NCBI GenBank assembly: GCA_029204225.1
Contig: CM055113.1
Location: forward strand, 23,010,405-23,074,404
DNA: 64,000 nt
Direction of reading: 5' to 3'
Source: Diphasiastrum complanatum
Lineage: Eukaryota; Streptophyta; Lycopodiopsida; Lycopodiales; Lycopodiaceae
Positions 1-12,297 of the stretch are shown one piece after another. Positions within the stretch are counted from its first letter, which is position 1; each line of letters starts with the position of its first letter. The position numbers were made by a program, and so were the translations under genes. The notes under the pieces are model-generated. The model saw only the letters and a list, made by a program, of their open reading frames with translations, was not told where the DNA came from and did not search any database.

Positions 1-222
1 TACTCATGTATAGCCTATGGTGAGATTTATGTACATTCATTCATTGAGTCCTTGGTAGACTCTTATGCTTGGAGCATGGGGAATGGATGGGGGTCAGCTT
101 TCAGGACTTATTGGATAGTTGGATACACTTGGACGTGAGGGCATCTTGGTTATAGGTGCGGGCCATGGTTGGAAAGCCTCTTGCTTCGAGCCCCTTTTGA
201 TAGCCCACTTTCTTAGTCAAAG

Positions 223-910
223 TTATTGCAAGATGAAATTATTAAATTGATGACACCAACCAACATGCCAAGACCAAACTTTCTTTGTACTTGTTGATTC
301 ATCTTGGTTTGTCTTCACTTTGAAGATCCATTTGCATCCAATTGCCTTCTTGTTCTTATGAAGTTCCACCAATCTTTGTGTATTGTTCTTCATAAGAACG
401 TGATACTCAAGATCCATTGCTTGGATCCACTCCTCTTTTTGCCTTGCTTCATCTACACATGTAGGTTCATCAAAAGAGATTAGGAAAGCATGATTTGTAC
501 CACCAACAACCTGCTTACGCTTTTCATCATAAGTGAGTCTCAAATGTTGTTGCCTTTGCCTTGATGTCCTCCTTGGCTTTAGACTTGAAGAAGGCTCTTC
601 ACCATCAACATCCAAAGTATCATCAACATTGTCATTAACATCAAGAATATTAGATCCAATAACTACATCACCACTTGAAAAAACCTTTAGAATGTTTCCT
701 TCATAAAAAATGACATCTCTTCCAATGACCACTTTCTTAGCATACCAACTCTTTGGTGCTTGCTTAAGTCCATACAAACTCTTTTGTAGAAAAAAGACAT
801 GATTAGGCTTGCCATGTGAAACGTGCCCTCAGGTTGCTCCATAAAAACCTCCTCCTCAAGATCTCCATTCAATAATACATTAGTGATGCCCAATCGCCAT
901 AGATCACATC
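223..910 (-). mobile_element. Ty1/copia pol fragment, permuted
   Basis: Read on the minus strand, reverse-transcriptase motifs come first (LNGDLEEEVFMEQPEG, then YGLKQAPKSWY near 740). The integrase/RT linker (VIGRDVIFYEGN) and the RT entry motif [13 protein letters not shown] follow. In an intact copia polyprotein the linker and GCKWIFK come before LNGDLEEEV, so two pieces have been joined out of order. Frames are interrupted and no LTR is adjacent. A diverged copy of the same linker lies in the opposite orientation at 3956-4300. Confidence 0.7.
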
Positions 911-1029
911 CATAAAGTGTTGCAAGAGAAATAATGAACCAAATGCCTAAGTTGGCACTTCTTGCTCTCGGCCTCCTTTCTCTCCTTAATGGTATGTCTC
1001 TTGTTGATCAGAGCAAGAACGTGAAATAA

Positions 1030-1165
1030 TTCTAAATGTAGGTTCATCAAAAGAGATTAGGAAAGCATAGTTTGTACCACCAGCAATTTTCTTATCCTTT
1101 TCATTATAAGTGAGCCTCAAAGGTTGTTGCCTTTGCTTTGATGTACATTTTTGTTGAAGAATGAT
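1030..1165 (-). mobile_element. second copy of the copia integrase/RT linker fragment
   Basis: The minus-strand peptide KQRQQPLRLTYNEKDKKIAG followed by GTNYAFLISFDEPTF repeats the linker seen at 440-560 with several substitutions. It is a short partial duplication with no other domain next to it. Confidence 0.6.
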
Positions 1166-1389
1166 TTTCATATCACTTGATAGCATGAAGTTGCTAATCT
1201 GTTCTTGAAGATCATCACCAATAAATCTCTTTCCATTGTAATATTGGTTACTTTTTTAATGTCTTTCGACATCCAGAATTATTCTCGACTTTACTACCAC
1301 TAATAAGTCAGAATCTAGCATGAACATGATAAGCATGCTACGATAGTCTCTCTCTCTCTAAAAAATTTTTTTAAAAAAGGTGTTCTGAT

Positions 1390-1417
1390 GGGTCTCCACC
1401 CCGTGGGGTGGAGACCC
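1390..1417. repeat. 13-bp perfect hairpin GGGTCTCCACCCC
   Basis: GGGTCTCCACCCC at 1390-1402 and its reverse complement at 1405-1417 are separated by two bases. The same motif recurs at 4836-4868 (12-bp arms, 9-nt loop) and, degenerate, near 4790-4815, 4925-4940 and 5228-5260. Confidence 0.75.
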
Positions 1418-1420
1418 ATA

Positions 1421-1559
<139 letters not shown>

Positions 1560-1629
1560 AAAAAATTCTGATGGACTAGCCGAGATGACTCATCAAAAAA
1601 ATCCGATGGATTTCTAAAAAAAAATTGTT

Positions 1630-1870
1630 GTGTCCGGGTCACGGGTCAGATCGAGTCGGGTTTGGTCAGGTCGAGTCAAGCCGAATTGAGTTGAGTTGTC
1701 GAGTCAAGTCAAGTCGAGTTGAATATGCTTCATCGGATAGTAAACATATATGATATGAGAATAGAAGACATAGTGATTTAAGTTTATAAAGATATCATTT
1801 CTTCCATAAAATAGTTCCATTATAACAATGGTGAGTCGGGTTGAGTCGGGTCAAGTGGGGTCATATAAAA
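1630..1870. repeat. degenerate GAGTC/TCAAG-rich tract
   Basis: Imperfect pentamers (GAGTC, GGGTC, TCAAG) recur at 1630-1735 and again at 1830-1862, with AT-rich sequence between. The tract sits upstream of the copia LTR end at 2234 and may be part of that LTR, but the LTR start could not be fixed. Confidence 0.4.
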
Positions 1871-1909
1871 GCATTTGAATAAACACTTTTGAAAAGTGTG
1901 AGAAACTTG

Positions 1910-2234
1910 GACCTGTTATAAAAGGATGTAACTCGTGAAAAGAGAAGACATTCTCTCTCTCTTATCTCATTCATGCTTATACATGGTTCTCTGTGGGTTC
2001 CACTATCCATTGGTGCACTATATTAGTGATATCTGCAATCTTGTGTGTAGAATGTTTATTTTATGTTATTTTCGGATCCACACATGTGAAATACAATAGT
2101 TCTTAGTGAGTTTGAATCTCTTTCTTTAAGTAGATGTTGATTTTTTCACATTGGCAAAATTGGTAGATTTGATCTCTTTCTAACCCAAGATCATTTTAAG
2201 AATTTGGATCTTAATTGGTCTGAAATTCTTCACA
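1910..2234 (+). repeat. 3' part of a copia LTR
   Basis: The segment ends in ...TTCACA at 2234, directly before a TGGTATCAGAGC primer-binding site. It contains a TATA-like TTATAAAAGG near 1917. The left boundary is unknown; I place it at the TATA-like site only for convenience. Confidence 0.5.
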
Positions 2235-2246
2235 TGGTATCAGAGC
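2235..2246 (+). other. primer-binding site for initiator tRNA-Met (LTR element)
   Basis: TGGTATCAGAGC is the common plant LTR-retrotransposon primer-binding sequence. It follows an LTR-like CA end and precedes gag by about 580 bp. Confidence 0.75.
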
Positions 2247-2821
2247 TTGTGTTGCAGGTATTGAAAGGATCAAGCACATCTATCAAGGATTTGGTGAAGA
2301 TATCAATGCTAGAGCATGCTAGATTTTTCTATCCAAAAATCGAGTTTCTTGCATATGTAGATTGGTAGATCAAAACTCGTTTAAGTTATAGAACATGATG
2401 AATTTCCATTTCACACCACACTTACTAGAAATAGCCGATTTTGGATGCATTAGATAGGTCTCACTTGAGACTACAAGATTCTATATCAAGTTTTAGGCAA
2501 TTGCATGTAGAATTTGAAATAATTAATTTTTGTGATTTTGTCAAAACCCTAATTTTGATTGGATCTCTATTGTGTGAGGTTATTGAACTTCATTAGAGTG
2601 TGTTTCAATCTTAGGAAGTGGCAAGAGTCATTAGATTGAGAATAGATCATACGTTGATCAAGATTTCTACATTCTATGTGCTGATTTGCTAGATATAAGT
2701 GCTAGAAGAGAATTGAGAGGTTCCATATCTTTGTGATTTCGTTTTGAAAACATTTGTTGTATTTCAAAAGAGTGCTTTGTGCCTTGGAATAGGTTGAAGA
2801 GAAGGATCAGGTCATTGCAAC

Positions 2822-3175
2822 ATGGCTACATCAAGTGGATACATGTTGGAAGGCAATGATAAGCTTACCTCAAGCAATTATTCATTGTGAGAAGTGAGGA
2901 TGGAATCACTTCTTGAGATGAATGATGTTTTGGATATTGTTGTAGGTTTGGAGGAGAGGCCAACAACACAACAAGAACAAATGAGGTATGACAAGAGGGC
3001 CAAAAGAGCTCTACACATTATCAAGATGAATGTTACCAATGAGCTTCTCAAGGAAGTTGGTAAGAGTACTTCATCAAAGGATGCTTGGGATTTATTAAAG
3101 AAGCTTTATGAATCCAAGTCTATTTCTAGAGTTGTGATAGGAGTTTGGCAAAAGAATCTTTGGCAAGCTCAATAG
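2822..3175 (+). pseudogene. copia gag remnant
   Basis: The frame starts MATSSGYMLEGNDKLTSSNY. An in-frame TGA follows two codons later, where these gags usually have Trp (SNYSLW). It continues VRMESLLEMNDVLDIVVGLE and KSTSSKDAWDLLKKLYESKS, typical of the copia gag (UBN2/DUF4219-like) domain, and stops at TAG. The protein is cut before the zinc knuckle. Confidence 0.7.
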
Positions 3176-3440
3176 AGGCATCAACCATATACTGTCGAAT
3201 GAAAAGAAAGGTAAGGTGTGTCTTAACCACATCTCCGGCGGGCTTATGTAGCCATAGAAAGAAAGTAGAGAAAAACTCATTTTGAGATGTTATTCAAGAG
3301 GAGGCCGAGTGTCAACTTTCTTAGAACTTTTGGATGCACATGGTATGTCAACATAACTCTTGATGAAAGGACCAAGGAGGATCCATCTTCAAGGAAAAGT
3401 ATATTTGTTGGAAATAGTGAGGTGAGTAAAGTCAGGCTAA

Positions 3441-3938
3441 AAGCATGGTTTGGTGGTACAACATGTACTTTCAAGGATAGATATGCACTTTTGTATTATT
3501 ATACACTCTTTTCAACTAATACATTTGACTTGCAATAACTTTTTAACCATACCTCAAAAGTATGTCATGTAACATATAATTGGAAAGCGCTTTCTAATGT
3601 AGCAAACTCCGCTAAAATTGGACTTATCACTAAAAACTTATGTCATTTTTAATGTGGACTCAAAAAATTATGAATAATAAAATCCCCATACTTTTGACTT
3701 GCCATAACTTTTTAACCATAGCTCGGAAGTATGTCATGTAACATATCATTGGAAAGTGCTCGTCAAGCGCTTTTTAATGCACCAAACTTCGCTGGAATTG
3801 GATTTACTACTAAAAAGTTATGTCATTTTTAATGTGGACTCAAAACAATTATGAGTAAAAAATCTCCAAAAAGTGAAATGTATTACCAAAAGGTACAATG
3901 AAAAATGGGTTCTTTTTTTGTACCACCAAACCATGCTT
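3441..3938. mobile_element. 498-bp MITE, 21-bp perfect TIRs, TAA target duplication
   Basis: The left end AAGCATGGTTTGGTGGTACA (3441-3460) is the exact reverse complement of 3919-3938, and the match extends one more base. TAA flanks it at 3438-3440 and 3939-3941. A 3-bp TWA duplication fits PIF/Harbinger (Tourist-like) elements. The interior is AT-rich, has no coding capacity and holds two tandem copies of a ~170-bp unit. Confidence 0.85.
3525..3875. repeat. two tandem ~170-180 bp units inside the MITE
   Basis: Both units share TTTGACTTGC, ATAACTTTTTAACCATA, AAGTATGTCATGTAACATAT, TGTCATTTTTAATGTGGACT and further blocks in the same order. The first runs from about 3525 and the second from about 3695. 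They differ by substitutions and a short insertion. Confidence 0.8.
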
Positions 3939-4316
3939 TAAGCCTACAAGGTTTCCATTACTTCTACTAATAAGGTGATTATTGGTAGAGATGTCATTTT
4001 TTATAAGGGAAATATTTCATATGTATCTTCAAGCATTCTTGATGGTGATGTGGATGGATCTAACATTCTTGATGTTGATGTAAAGGATCCTACTTTAGAT
4101 GGTGATGATGATGGACCTTCGTCAAGTCAAAAGTCAAGGAGAACATCAAGAGAAAGACAAGTACCTTCAAGGCTCAAATATGATGAGAAAGGTAAGCAAG
4201 TTGTTGGAGGTACACACTTTGTTTTCCTAACCTCTTTTGACGAACCTACATGTGTAGATGAAGCAAGGAACAAAGAGGAGTGGATCCAAGCAATGCGACA
4301 AATTATTATTTTTTAA

Positions 4317-5325
4317 TTGGTGCAAACCCATTAGAAAAGGTAAACTGCAAAAATGAAGATGACTACAGAGGTCGACCCAATAGTCGGATAGATGACGTGG
4401 TCCATAAAGAGAGCACAGACATAAAAAACGAATTAAGACTCAGATTGATTACGTGTCAACTAAGGCTACAATAACGAATGACATAAACACTCGAATTGAT
4501 GACGTGTTAACGATCGATGACATGGCTTGATTTTGACTATAAAAATCAATAGAATATCATTTTCAATTTTATTTTATCTTTTGCAAAGACACTCGCGTTC
4601 GCAAAGATTTTACTAGTAAGTAACAAAGGAATACGTTGAGCCTTTTAAACTATGATTTGTTCTAGGATTTAGCAATTTATTTTGACATTTGAATTTTTTT
4701 TTTCAAATACTAATTACTATACTCTATGTATTCTAAAAGCCCATATATATTTATTCATTTATATCCATCAAATTTTATTTTATTTTTTATGGGTCTCACC
4801 ACGCGAGTGAAGACCCATTCCAAAAAAGAAAAACAGGGTCTCCACCCCCTTGCGACGGGTGGAGACCCCAGCAAAAAATAAATAAATAAATTTCTGATGG
4901 ATCTCCATCGCGACACAAAAAGAAAAGGGTCTCCACTCTCTCACTCACCGGAACTATTCGATGTCGAACTCTCTCTCTAGGCCTCTCTCTCTCTCTCTGA
5001 TTCTCTCATCTCTCTCTAGCTCTCCGATTCTCTAAATCCAAGGGGTAGATAGTCAAATACAAATTACTATACTTTATGTAGTCTAAAAGCCCATATATAT
5101 TTATTCATTTATATCCATCAGAAGAAAAAAAACATTCTAAAAAAAAAATGATGGCAGACCCATCAAAAAAAAATAAAAAAATTTCTGATGGGTCTGTTGC
5201 GACGGGTCACAAAAAAAAAAAAAAAAAAAGTCTCCACCTGCCGCGATGGGTGGAAACCCAACAAAAAAATTTTTTTAAAAAGTGTCCACTCATCGTGACA
5301 CCATCAGAAGTAGCTACATCAACTC

Positions 5326-5360
<35 letters not shown>

Positions 5361-5960
5361 CATTTTGTTTTATTTCAAGATAATTCTCATTCATATCATT
5401 GCATATTCCCTCCGATTATTATCAACCATTCTAGTTTTTAAGTAGAAGACTTACTTTAATTTCCCACCCTCCCTAGGGTGTAAGCTATGTTTTGTCATAG
5501 TTGTTCTAGCCATATCAATTTTCATTGCAATTCAATCACAACATTTGCCCACATATATTTCATTCCGATAGTAATTCATGTCAAAACTAGATATGAGATC
5601 ATTTTGATTATTGCACGTATTGTATTTACTGTGTACATCTGCATTTTTTTTCATCAATGTGTCATCATATTTCTACCCCTATGATGTGAACAATCAATTA
5701 GTCTTTCAACCATTATTTGATCTCATCACAATGTATCTTAGATCCATTGTACTCCTTGTACCTAATGAGTGTCACTAGCCCTTATTTATACCCAACAAAT
5801 GACATGAACTAGTAGTTTTTTGTATGAACTATATCAAATGTGATAGTTATACCATTTTTATCCATCACAATTTTTTTCTATATAGCCTTCATATTTGCAT
5901 TTTATCATTGCATATTCCATTTTTTTGCATTCATTTGTATTCGAAATGGCAATGCATTAC
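4317..5960. other. non-coding, low-complexity region
   Basis: It holds the GGGTCTCC hairpin family (4788-5290), a (TC)n tract at 5331-5358, a repeated block (TATATTTATTCATTTATATC at about 4745 and 5095), and AT-rich sequence. No gene or element boundary was recognised. Confidence 0.4.
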
Positions 5961-8477
5961 CTATACATATTCACCAAATTTTATCTGAGTTACTCCTGCA
6001 ATTGATAGGAATTTAGGAACGGACAGAACAAAACTGTAAGATTTCTTGTGATGCTCGATAAAAGCAATCATACAATAGACGATTCTCACACATGGAGAGG
6101 ATAAACAGAATTCAATCACGAATCTCACAATTTATCAAAATTCAAATAGATTATGTACTGCTTTGAAAAAATAAACACACATGCATATCCTCAGAAGGAT
6201 TAGATTTGGTCGAAATACAAAACCACCCATCCTACAGACACATAACCCAGATTGCAATGTCAAAGCAGGTAGGATGCCTTACGCCTTTTGATTTTATAAG
6301 TTGACTTGATTTAGTACAATCAGTTCTGCGCATGCCGTTAGTATATCTCACAAAAATGTAGCCACTAGACAATGCTTAAAACCTCTTCAAGTCACCTTGC
6401 TCAAACTGTTTACTAGAGGGCTGAAATCATCTACCTCCTTGAGTGGAATATATTTTAGTTTTCCAGGACGGATAATACGAGCTTGAACAAAGAAAATATA
6501 TGGCAGTCCAAAATTGTAACGTGTAATGGAAAGCCATGGGGACTGAAAGAGAAGACTATTATCTACAAAAATGAAAAATTAACTTTTCAGGTGGAAATTG
6601 CTAGAGAATCTTAATCGTGATGCCTTGATCTTCCTGCAAGACAAATTAACGTTCTGAGCTACATGAAAACTCTGCCACCAACTCAGATCAACGATGGAGC
6701 AACTGGATTTAGGGTTACATGCAGGCTGTCATTACAGGACCAAAATGTTTTCAATTAACCAACATATCAATTTCTCATACCTAAATTCTAAATGGGACAA
6801 CCAGTGTCCCACACACGGAATGAACATGGAAATCCAGATTCAAGAACGTCAAATCCAGATATAGGTGGCATCCAACAACTTTAAAATCTCAGTGGAAAAT
6901 TCTTCATGGCAACAGGAAGAAACTAAACTAATTGTTCCAGACACAGCGAAGTTGCCATGCATGCGAAAATGCAAAAGCAACTATTTTCCGTTTCTGTGTG
7001 AAGTGTCACACCAACTATTGGAGCTACTGGTTTGGAAAATTACAATTCACAATTCAGCAATGACTTCCCATCTGATATCACATGCTATACTTTTTTGCCA
7101 GATCAGTCAGAGCCTAGACTTCACACCAGAAATACTAGCAATAGCAAGAAGCTTTTATATCCAGCTCATAAGTGATTGATCAGCACATCGGGATTCTGAA
7201 GCAAGGTGAACCTTTCTCAGCTTCACCTAGATTATTCTATCATCAACCACATCTTATCACTTATTTGATAGTTATTCATGTGTATCAATCCAAAACCTAC
7301 TGTCTGAAAAATGATAATATTGTGAAACTTTGTGAAGAAATTGGAAAAAAAAATTTACAATTGAAAAGCATAACAATGGATGCAACTGTATCTCCAGCCA
7401 ACAGAAACAAAATATGTTACTCAAATTCTTATGAGGATTAGGTTTCCAAATGTTTACACAGTTCCAAGCATGGATACTGATAAATTTCTGAATGTGGACA
7501 GAATTCCAAGCATGGATGGTGCTGATGACCTGATAATCATATGAAACAAAGACTCCTCTTTTGTACTACGCTGTTGCCTACAAGGGAGAGTTCAAGTTGA
7601 AATGATAAAGAGCTTGTCCAGATAATATCATCCTAATTAATCTTCTAAATTTCATTCCATTCTGTAATATGTCAGTCCAAAGCACAGTAGTAAATGTCAA
7701 GGAGCTAATATAATAATGTTCTATACAGATAAGAAGGTTTTCTAATTCATTCATTATCAGCAATTTCAATCAACATGCACGATAAAGAAAAAGCATTCAC
7801 AATATGCACACATTAACCTTGCCAAACCTGTAGCTTTATAATGGCATGACAGTCTGTATCTGCTGCAATAAATAGTTAGAAGGCTTATGCTCGTTCATGG
7901 ATGCGCAATGTCGTATACATATCTGAGAAACGAATCTTACAAAAAAGAGGTAGAGCAGCACCTTTTTATTACTTGGCATACAAATCAAAGATTATGTAGC
8001 CTAGCACTTTTGGCACAGCATAGACTCACAGTCAATGAACTGATATACTGGACTTGGCCATGCAATATAGGCACTATGGCCCTTGAATTGCTTCCTCACA
8101 AAACTTGCAATTGTAAAGATGACACAATCTTCAAAATTGTCAATGCACTCGCAACATGTGAACCAATGACAATGAAGAGAATCTACGCCGGTATGCTCAA
8201 AGCTTCGTAAGGAAGTTGCATAAATTCTTTCTGAGACTCTATAAGGAGCCCATAACTTTTTGAGATTATGCTATAATCGAAGCATACTTGACAGAAGAAT
8301 GTGTACGATACTCAATACCTGACTTCAAAAGAATGCAAATAAAGAATGATACAAAAGAGGGTTTGGCAGCAGACATAAACCTCCACCAGTAACCCGGAGC
8401 AAAACTCTCCCACCTTAAGGTGGCCACAATGAAGAATTATTTCAGGTGGGGCCAAAGAAATATACAAAGGCAGTAGA
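5960..8477 (-). other. BLI 3' flank, no other gene recognised
   Basis: This lies immediately downstream of the BLI stop on the minus strand, so the proximal part should hold the 3' UTR. The nearest plausible AATAAA on the minus strand is at 7965-7970, about 500 nt past the stop; I did not confirm a cleavage site. The open frames here are short, AT-rich and lack family motifs. Confidence 0.35.
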
Positions 8478-8558
8478 TCATAGCTGTTTACTGCCACCAC
8501 GCCTTGACGAGCCACCTGGAAAGAGCTTCATGATCCATCCCAAGACACGTTCAACCAC
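8478..8558 (-). CDS. BLI: BLI terminal exon with stop codon
   Basis: This exon has 26 codons plus TGA, after acceptor CCTCCACAG. It encodes [16 protein letters not shown], then a basic Ser/Arg/Gly/Lys tail ending KQL. The hydrophobic [16 protein letters not shown] block is the conserved C-terminus of BLI. Confidence 0.9.
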   Translation of the reverse strand: MVERVLGWIMKLFPGGSSRRGGSKQL

Positions 8559-11500
8559 CTGTGGAGGTTTGATCCCATGGTTAACAGTAGTTTCACTTAC
8601 ATGAAATAAAGATGGATCTAATCAATCTGCTAGGAATGTGATATATTTCCTTCTCCAGAAAATTAGCTCCCAAGAACAAAACACTTTGCAAAGTACCCCA
8701 ATTTCTGTTAAAGCTAGATAATGCTCACAGCATTTCACCATGTGTCATGGAGATTAACAGAGAACTACAAAATACCCAACATCACTCGAACTCGGGCTAC
8801 TTCACGAACTTTTCACAAGACACATGGAAATGGTTGCACATTAGAGCAAATTCTTTTTGGTACCTTTAGCAGCGGTCATACTGCTAGCACCAGCCAAATC
8901 AGTAAGAAAACGATCATGCACACACAGAGAAACCAAGAAGCGTCAAATAGTATGCAGAGGATTTTCAGCAAACCTCATCTCCTTCATCAACAAACTCTGG
9001 CTCAGCTGCAGATGCCTCATAAATATTTCTGCTCACGAAATTACCCTCATGAGCCATCCTTTGAGCAACTGCAAGTTCGAGCTGTTGAGTCTGACTTTCC
9101 AATTTTCGGGATAACTCTGCATTCAAGGCCTGTGGAAAAAAGGGCTTAGAAGAGAATGATAAGGGATCTTCATATAACACATCTAGCTACCAGTTACCCA
9201 CGTTCAAATATCAGGAAGGAGCTAGATACTTCCCAGAGTTGAAAATGAGAGGGATGATCAGTAGGAGAAACTTCAACTAGATTGACCTACCCGAAGGTCA
9301 ACAGCAGCCACAGACTCAGCTTTTAAGGTCTTCACAAGAGCTGCCTTTTCTTCTGCCAACTGGAACAAGTGAGCAAAAGCCACAAGTGAGCATAAGGACG
9401 TCACAGGAACTTTCACTTGCTTGTTTATCTAACCCTCGTAAACAATAATTTTGTGTGAGAGTGTGCAAATCACAACAATATTCAATGATAATAGTCAAAA
9501 CACAGCTCATAGACCTGTCATTTTACAGCTAGCTAGAAGGTTTCAAGAGCATTTGTTAGAAATATTAACAAGGCCTTGCAATTTGTTTAGAATAATCTAC
9601 TTTCCTCGTCAAGACCAAAGCATCTTATTTTGCCAACAGAAGTACATCGCTGTTTACTTAATCTCTAACCATTTCCCAATCCGAACATGCAAAGCTTATA
9701 AAAAACAGATGAGCCCAAAAAGAAAGACCTTAGAATTCATGACAGTCAACATAACATGGAATGTGTGTCCAATAAAACCTTTATGTACTCCAAATGAGAC
9801 CTCTTACATCAAATACAACGACACTAATCCACATTCATGATAAGGAAACCTCAAATATTCTATAAACCGCATATTTAACAAAAATCCCCAGTATAGATTC
9901 TCTCTTACACGTCCACTTGGCTGGTTCTCCATATCTACAAAAAATAAGTGTAAAAAAACATAAATCTAGGTCAAATGCTTCAGTGACGTATATCTGAGGC
10001 ATCAAAACAATAATTTATTCTCTAGCAGCTCTACCTCTCTTTTCCTTTTATGGGGGGCCCATGTCCTCCATTTCCTTTATCTTAAGCAATATACAAGTCA
10101 GCAATTAAGTACTGTTAACCATCTAAACTTGAAATAGTTTTGACAAAGACATGTCAAGGCAATGAATACAAATAGCACAACAGAATGGCTTCATCAAGGG
10201 GCTCGAAAGGATTGAAATCACATGCATCACCAAGTATCATCGTTACTAGCAATCCCCTTACCATCGACAATGACAAGTAGAGATGAAGTCTTCATGTTAA
10301 AAGCACAAGCATACTATATGCCACAAAAAGACATTGGACAGCAATAAAAGTTAGTAGTTGATACATGAACTTAAGAATATGAAGGATAAAATTGAGCAAG
10401 AAGTCAAGAATGAAAGAAAGATTTCAGAATCATTAGCAAAAACTTGTGGAGGAATTCTTGGCTAAAAGTACAGTCAAATCACCTACCCAAATGAGCCCCC
10501 CCTCCCCCAAAAAAACAAGATCTCCAATATTAAGGAATTAAAATCTCTCTAGTGAAGATCATCTTCTTAAATTAAGAAGTGACATCCTAGACATAGCCAA
10601 GAAGGGAAAGTTCTTTTGGTGAGGGAGTTTGATTCTAGCAACTATCAAAGGGCTTTGACTATTGAAGGTAAAGATCTTTGTTGGATGGAAGAGATGGATG
10701 AGGAAAAAAAGAATGCCATAGGTTAGACTAGCGTATCAAAAGTTAAGTTAAAGATTACTCTCATGAGCAAAGGTCTACTAACTCTATGCAGACGCTTCGA
10801 ATCATAGGTCTAAAATGGCTGATTACGTGGGCACCTGGAGATACACCTGAAAAATCAAACAAGGGTCTAATGTGATTGATTATCTTGCTTCCCACCTAGA
10901 TGCAGCCCACCTTATAGAAGGTCTAAAAATAGGGAAAAAGGATCAAGAATCACTCCATATGCCCACTTCCTTTACTATAAAAGAAACATTAAGAGGAAAG
11001 GCAAAACTAACTCAACATAGATTATGAGAAGGTCAAGTCTTATAAATAAAATTCAAAGAAATAACAAAGATGATACTTGCTAAGGAGACAAACAAATCAC
11101 ACTATTTGAAGAATGGACACCTCTGATGCAAGAAAATTTTGGGAAAAACTTCATGTTGAAGCCCAGTATCCATAAAATGGGAGAGGTCAAGTAAGAAGAC
11201 ATGATGGCCTGTGTAAGAAGCATTTACTAACAAGGAGCGTTAATAACAAAACTGCAACTACAAGGCTTAAGGAGACCACGTAAATAGTAATGATGTTGAA
11301 AAGGTAATGATTCATATATGTCTTTGAAGTACCAAAAGGTACAAAAGTCTAGAACATGTTATAAACTATGTACAAAAAAAATCTCTGAGAAATAACTTCA
11401 GAACTTAGCAATAATCCAGATACCGTGAAAAATAAAAGCATCAACAAAAACTCATAAAAGAGCTCATAACAAAGTTCATGTGATTCAAATATCTAAAGTG

Positions 11501-12235
11501 CATATCTGTATGTCTATAATGATAAACATCAAGCGATATCGTGAGATAATCTTATGCAAAAAGCCAGAGTAGAAAGTTTTCTCAACGATTTGCTTAGACA
11601 AAGGAGAGAGTTATATGAAGAATTAGGCCATGCAATGGTGTAATTTTGGACTTCAAATATTTTCTTATATGTGATCATATATCTTAGAAATTTAACGTTA
11701 TTGAAAAGATTTGCAGCTAAATCAAACTTCCTGTAATTGTCATTTGTATGTGCTTGTCCCATATATATTGTCAAGTCTCTATTGCACTTTTCATCTCAAA
11801 CCTGAACGATGACAAAGCTAAGAGCATTCTCATTCTTCTTTCATGCTCAATAGTTTTTTGAGCATTCCCAGTAGCCAAGCTATTATTGCCTAAAACCTTG
11901 ATACCAACAAAATTTGATTCCACAAACTTTAACATGTAGCTTCAAGAAGATAATCTTTCTTATTTTGGGTCAAATTCCATACTCCGAGGTGTCAAATAAA
12001 ACACCACATTTTGGGGCTTGTTTCATGTTAACTTTAACAGGTTAAGCTTTTGACTACATTGGCATCAAAATTCAGCAGTATCTAATGGTAACATGTATCC
12101 ACTAACCCCAAGAAAATTATGATGATTCAACTTCAATGGAGCATTATTGCTACAAATACTGATCCATACACTTCAGAGCGACTGCAGGTCGGAAGTCTCC
12201 AGTGCATGATGATTGTGTGTGTTTCTGCCACGCGC

Positions 12236-12297
<62 letters not shown>

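Larger units (their letters stand above)
3287..4316 (+). pseudogene. copia integrase C-terminus and RT linker, split by a MITE
   Basis: Before the insert (3287-3437) the peptide KRRPSVNFLRTFGCTWYVNI is the integrase segment usually written P-x-HLR-FG. After it (from about 3956) come VIIGRDVIFYKGN and a Ser/Asp-rich linker ending FDEPTCVDEARNKEEWIQAM. Removing 3441-3938 and one TAA copy rejoins the frame (SKVRL...). It belongs to the same element as the gag at 2822. Confidence 0.65.

Noticed and set aside
1390-1417. Intrinsic transcription terminator
   Set aside because: This is a plant nuclear sequence; the hairpin is a dispersed repeat, and rho-independent termination does not apply.
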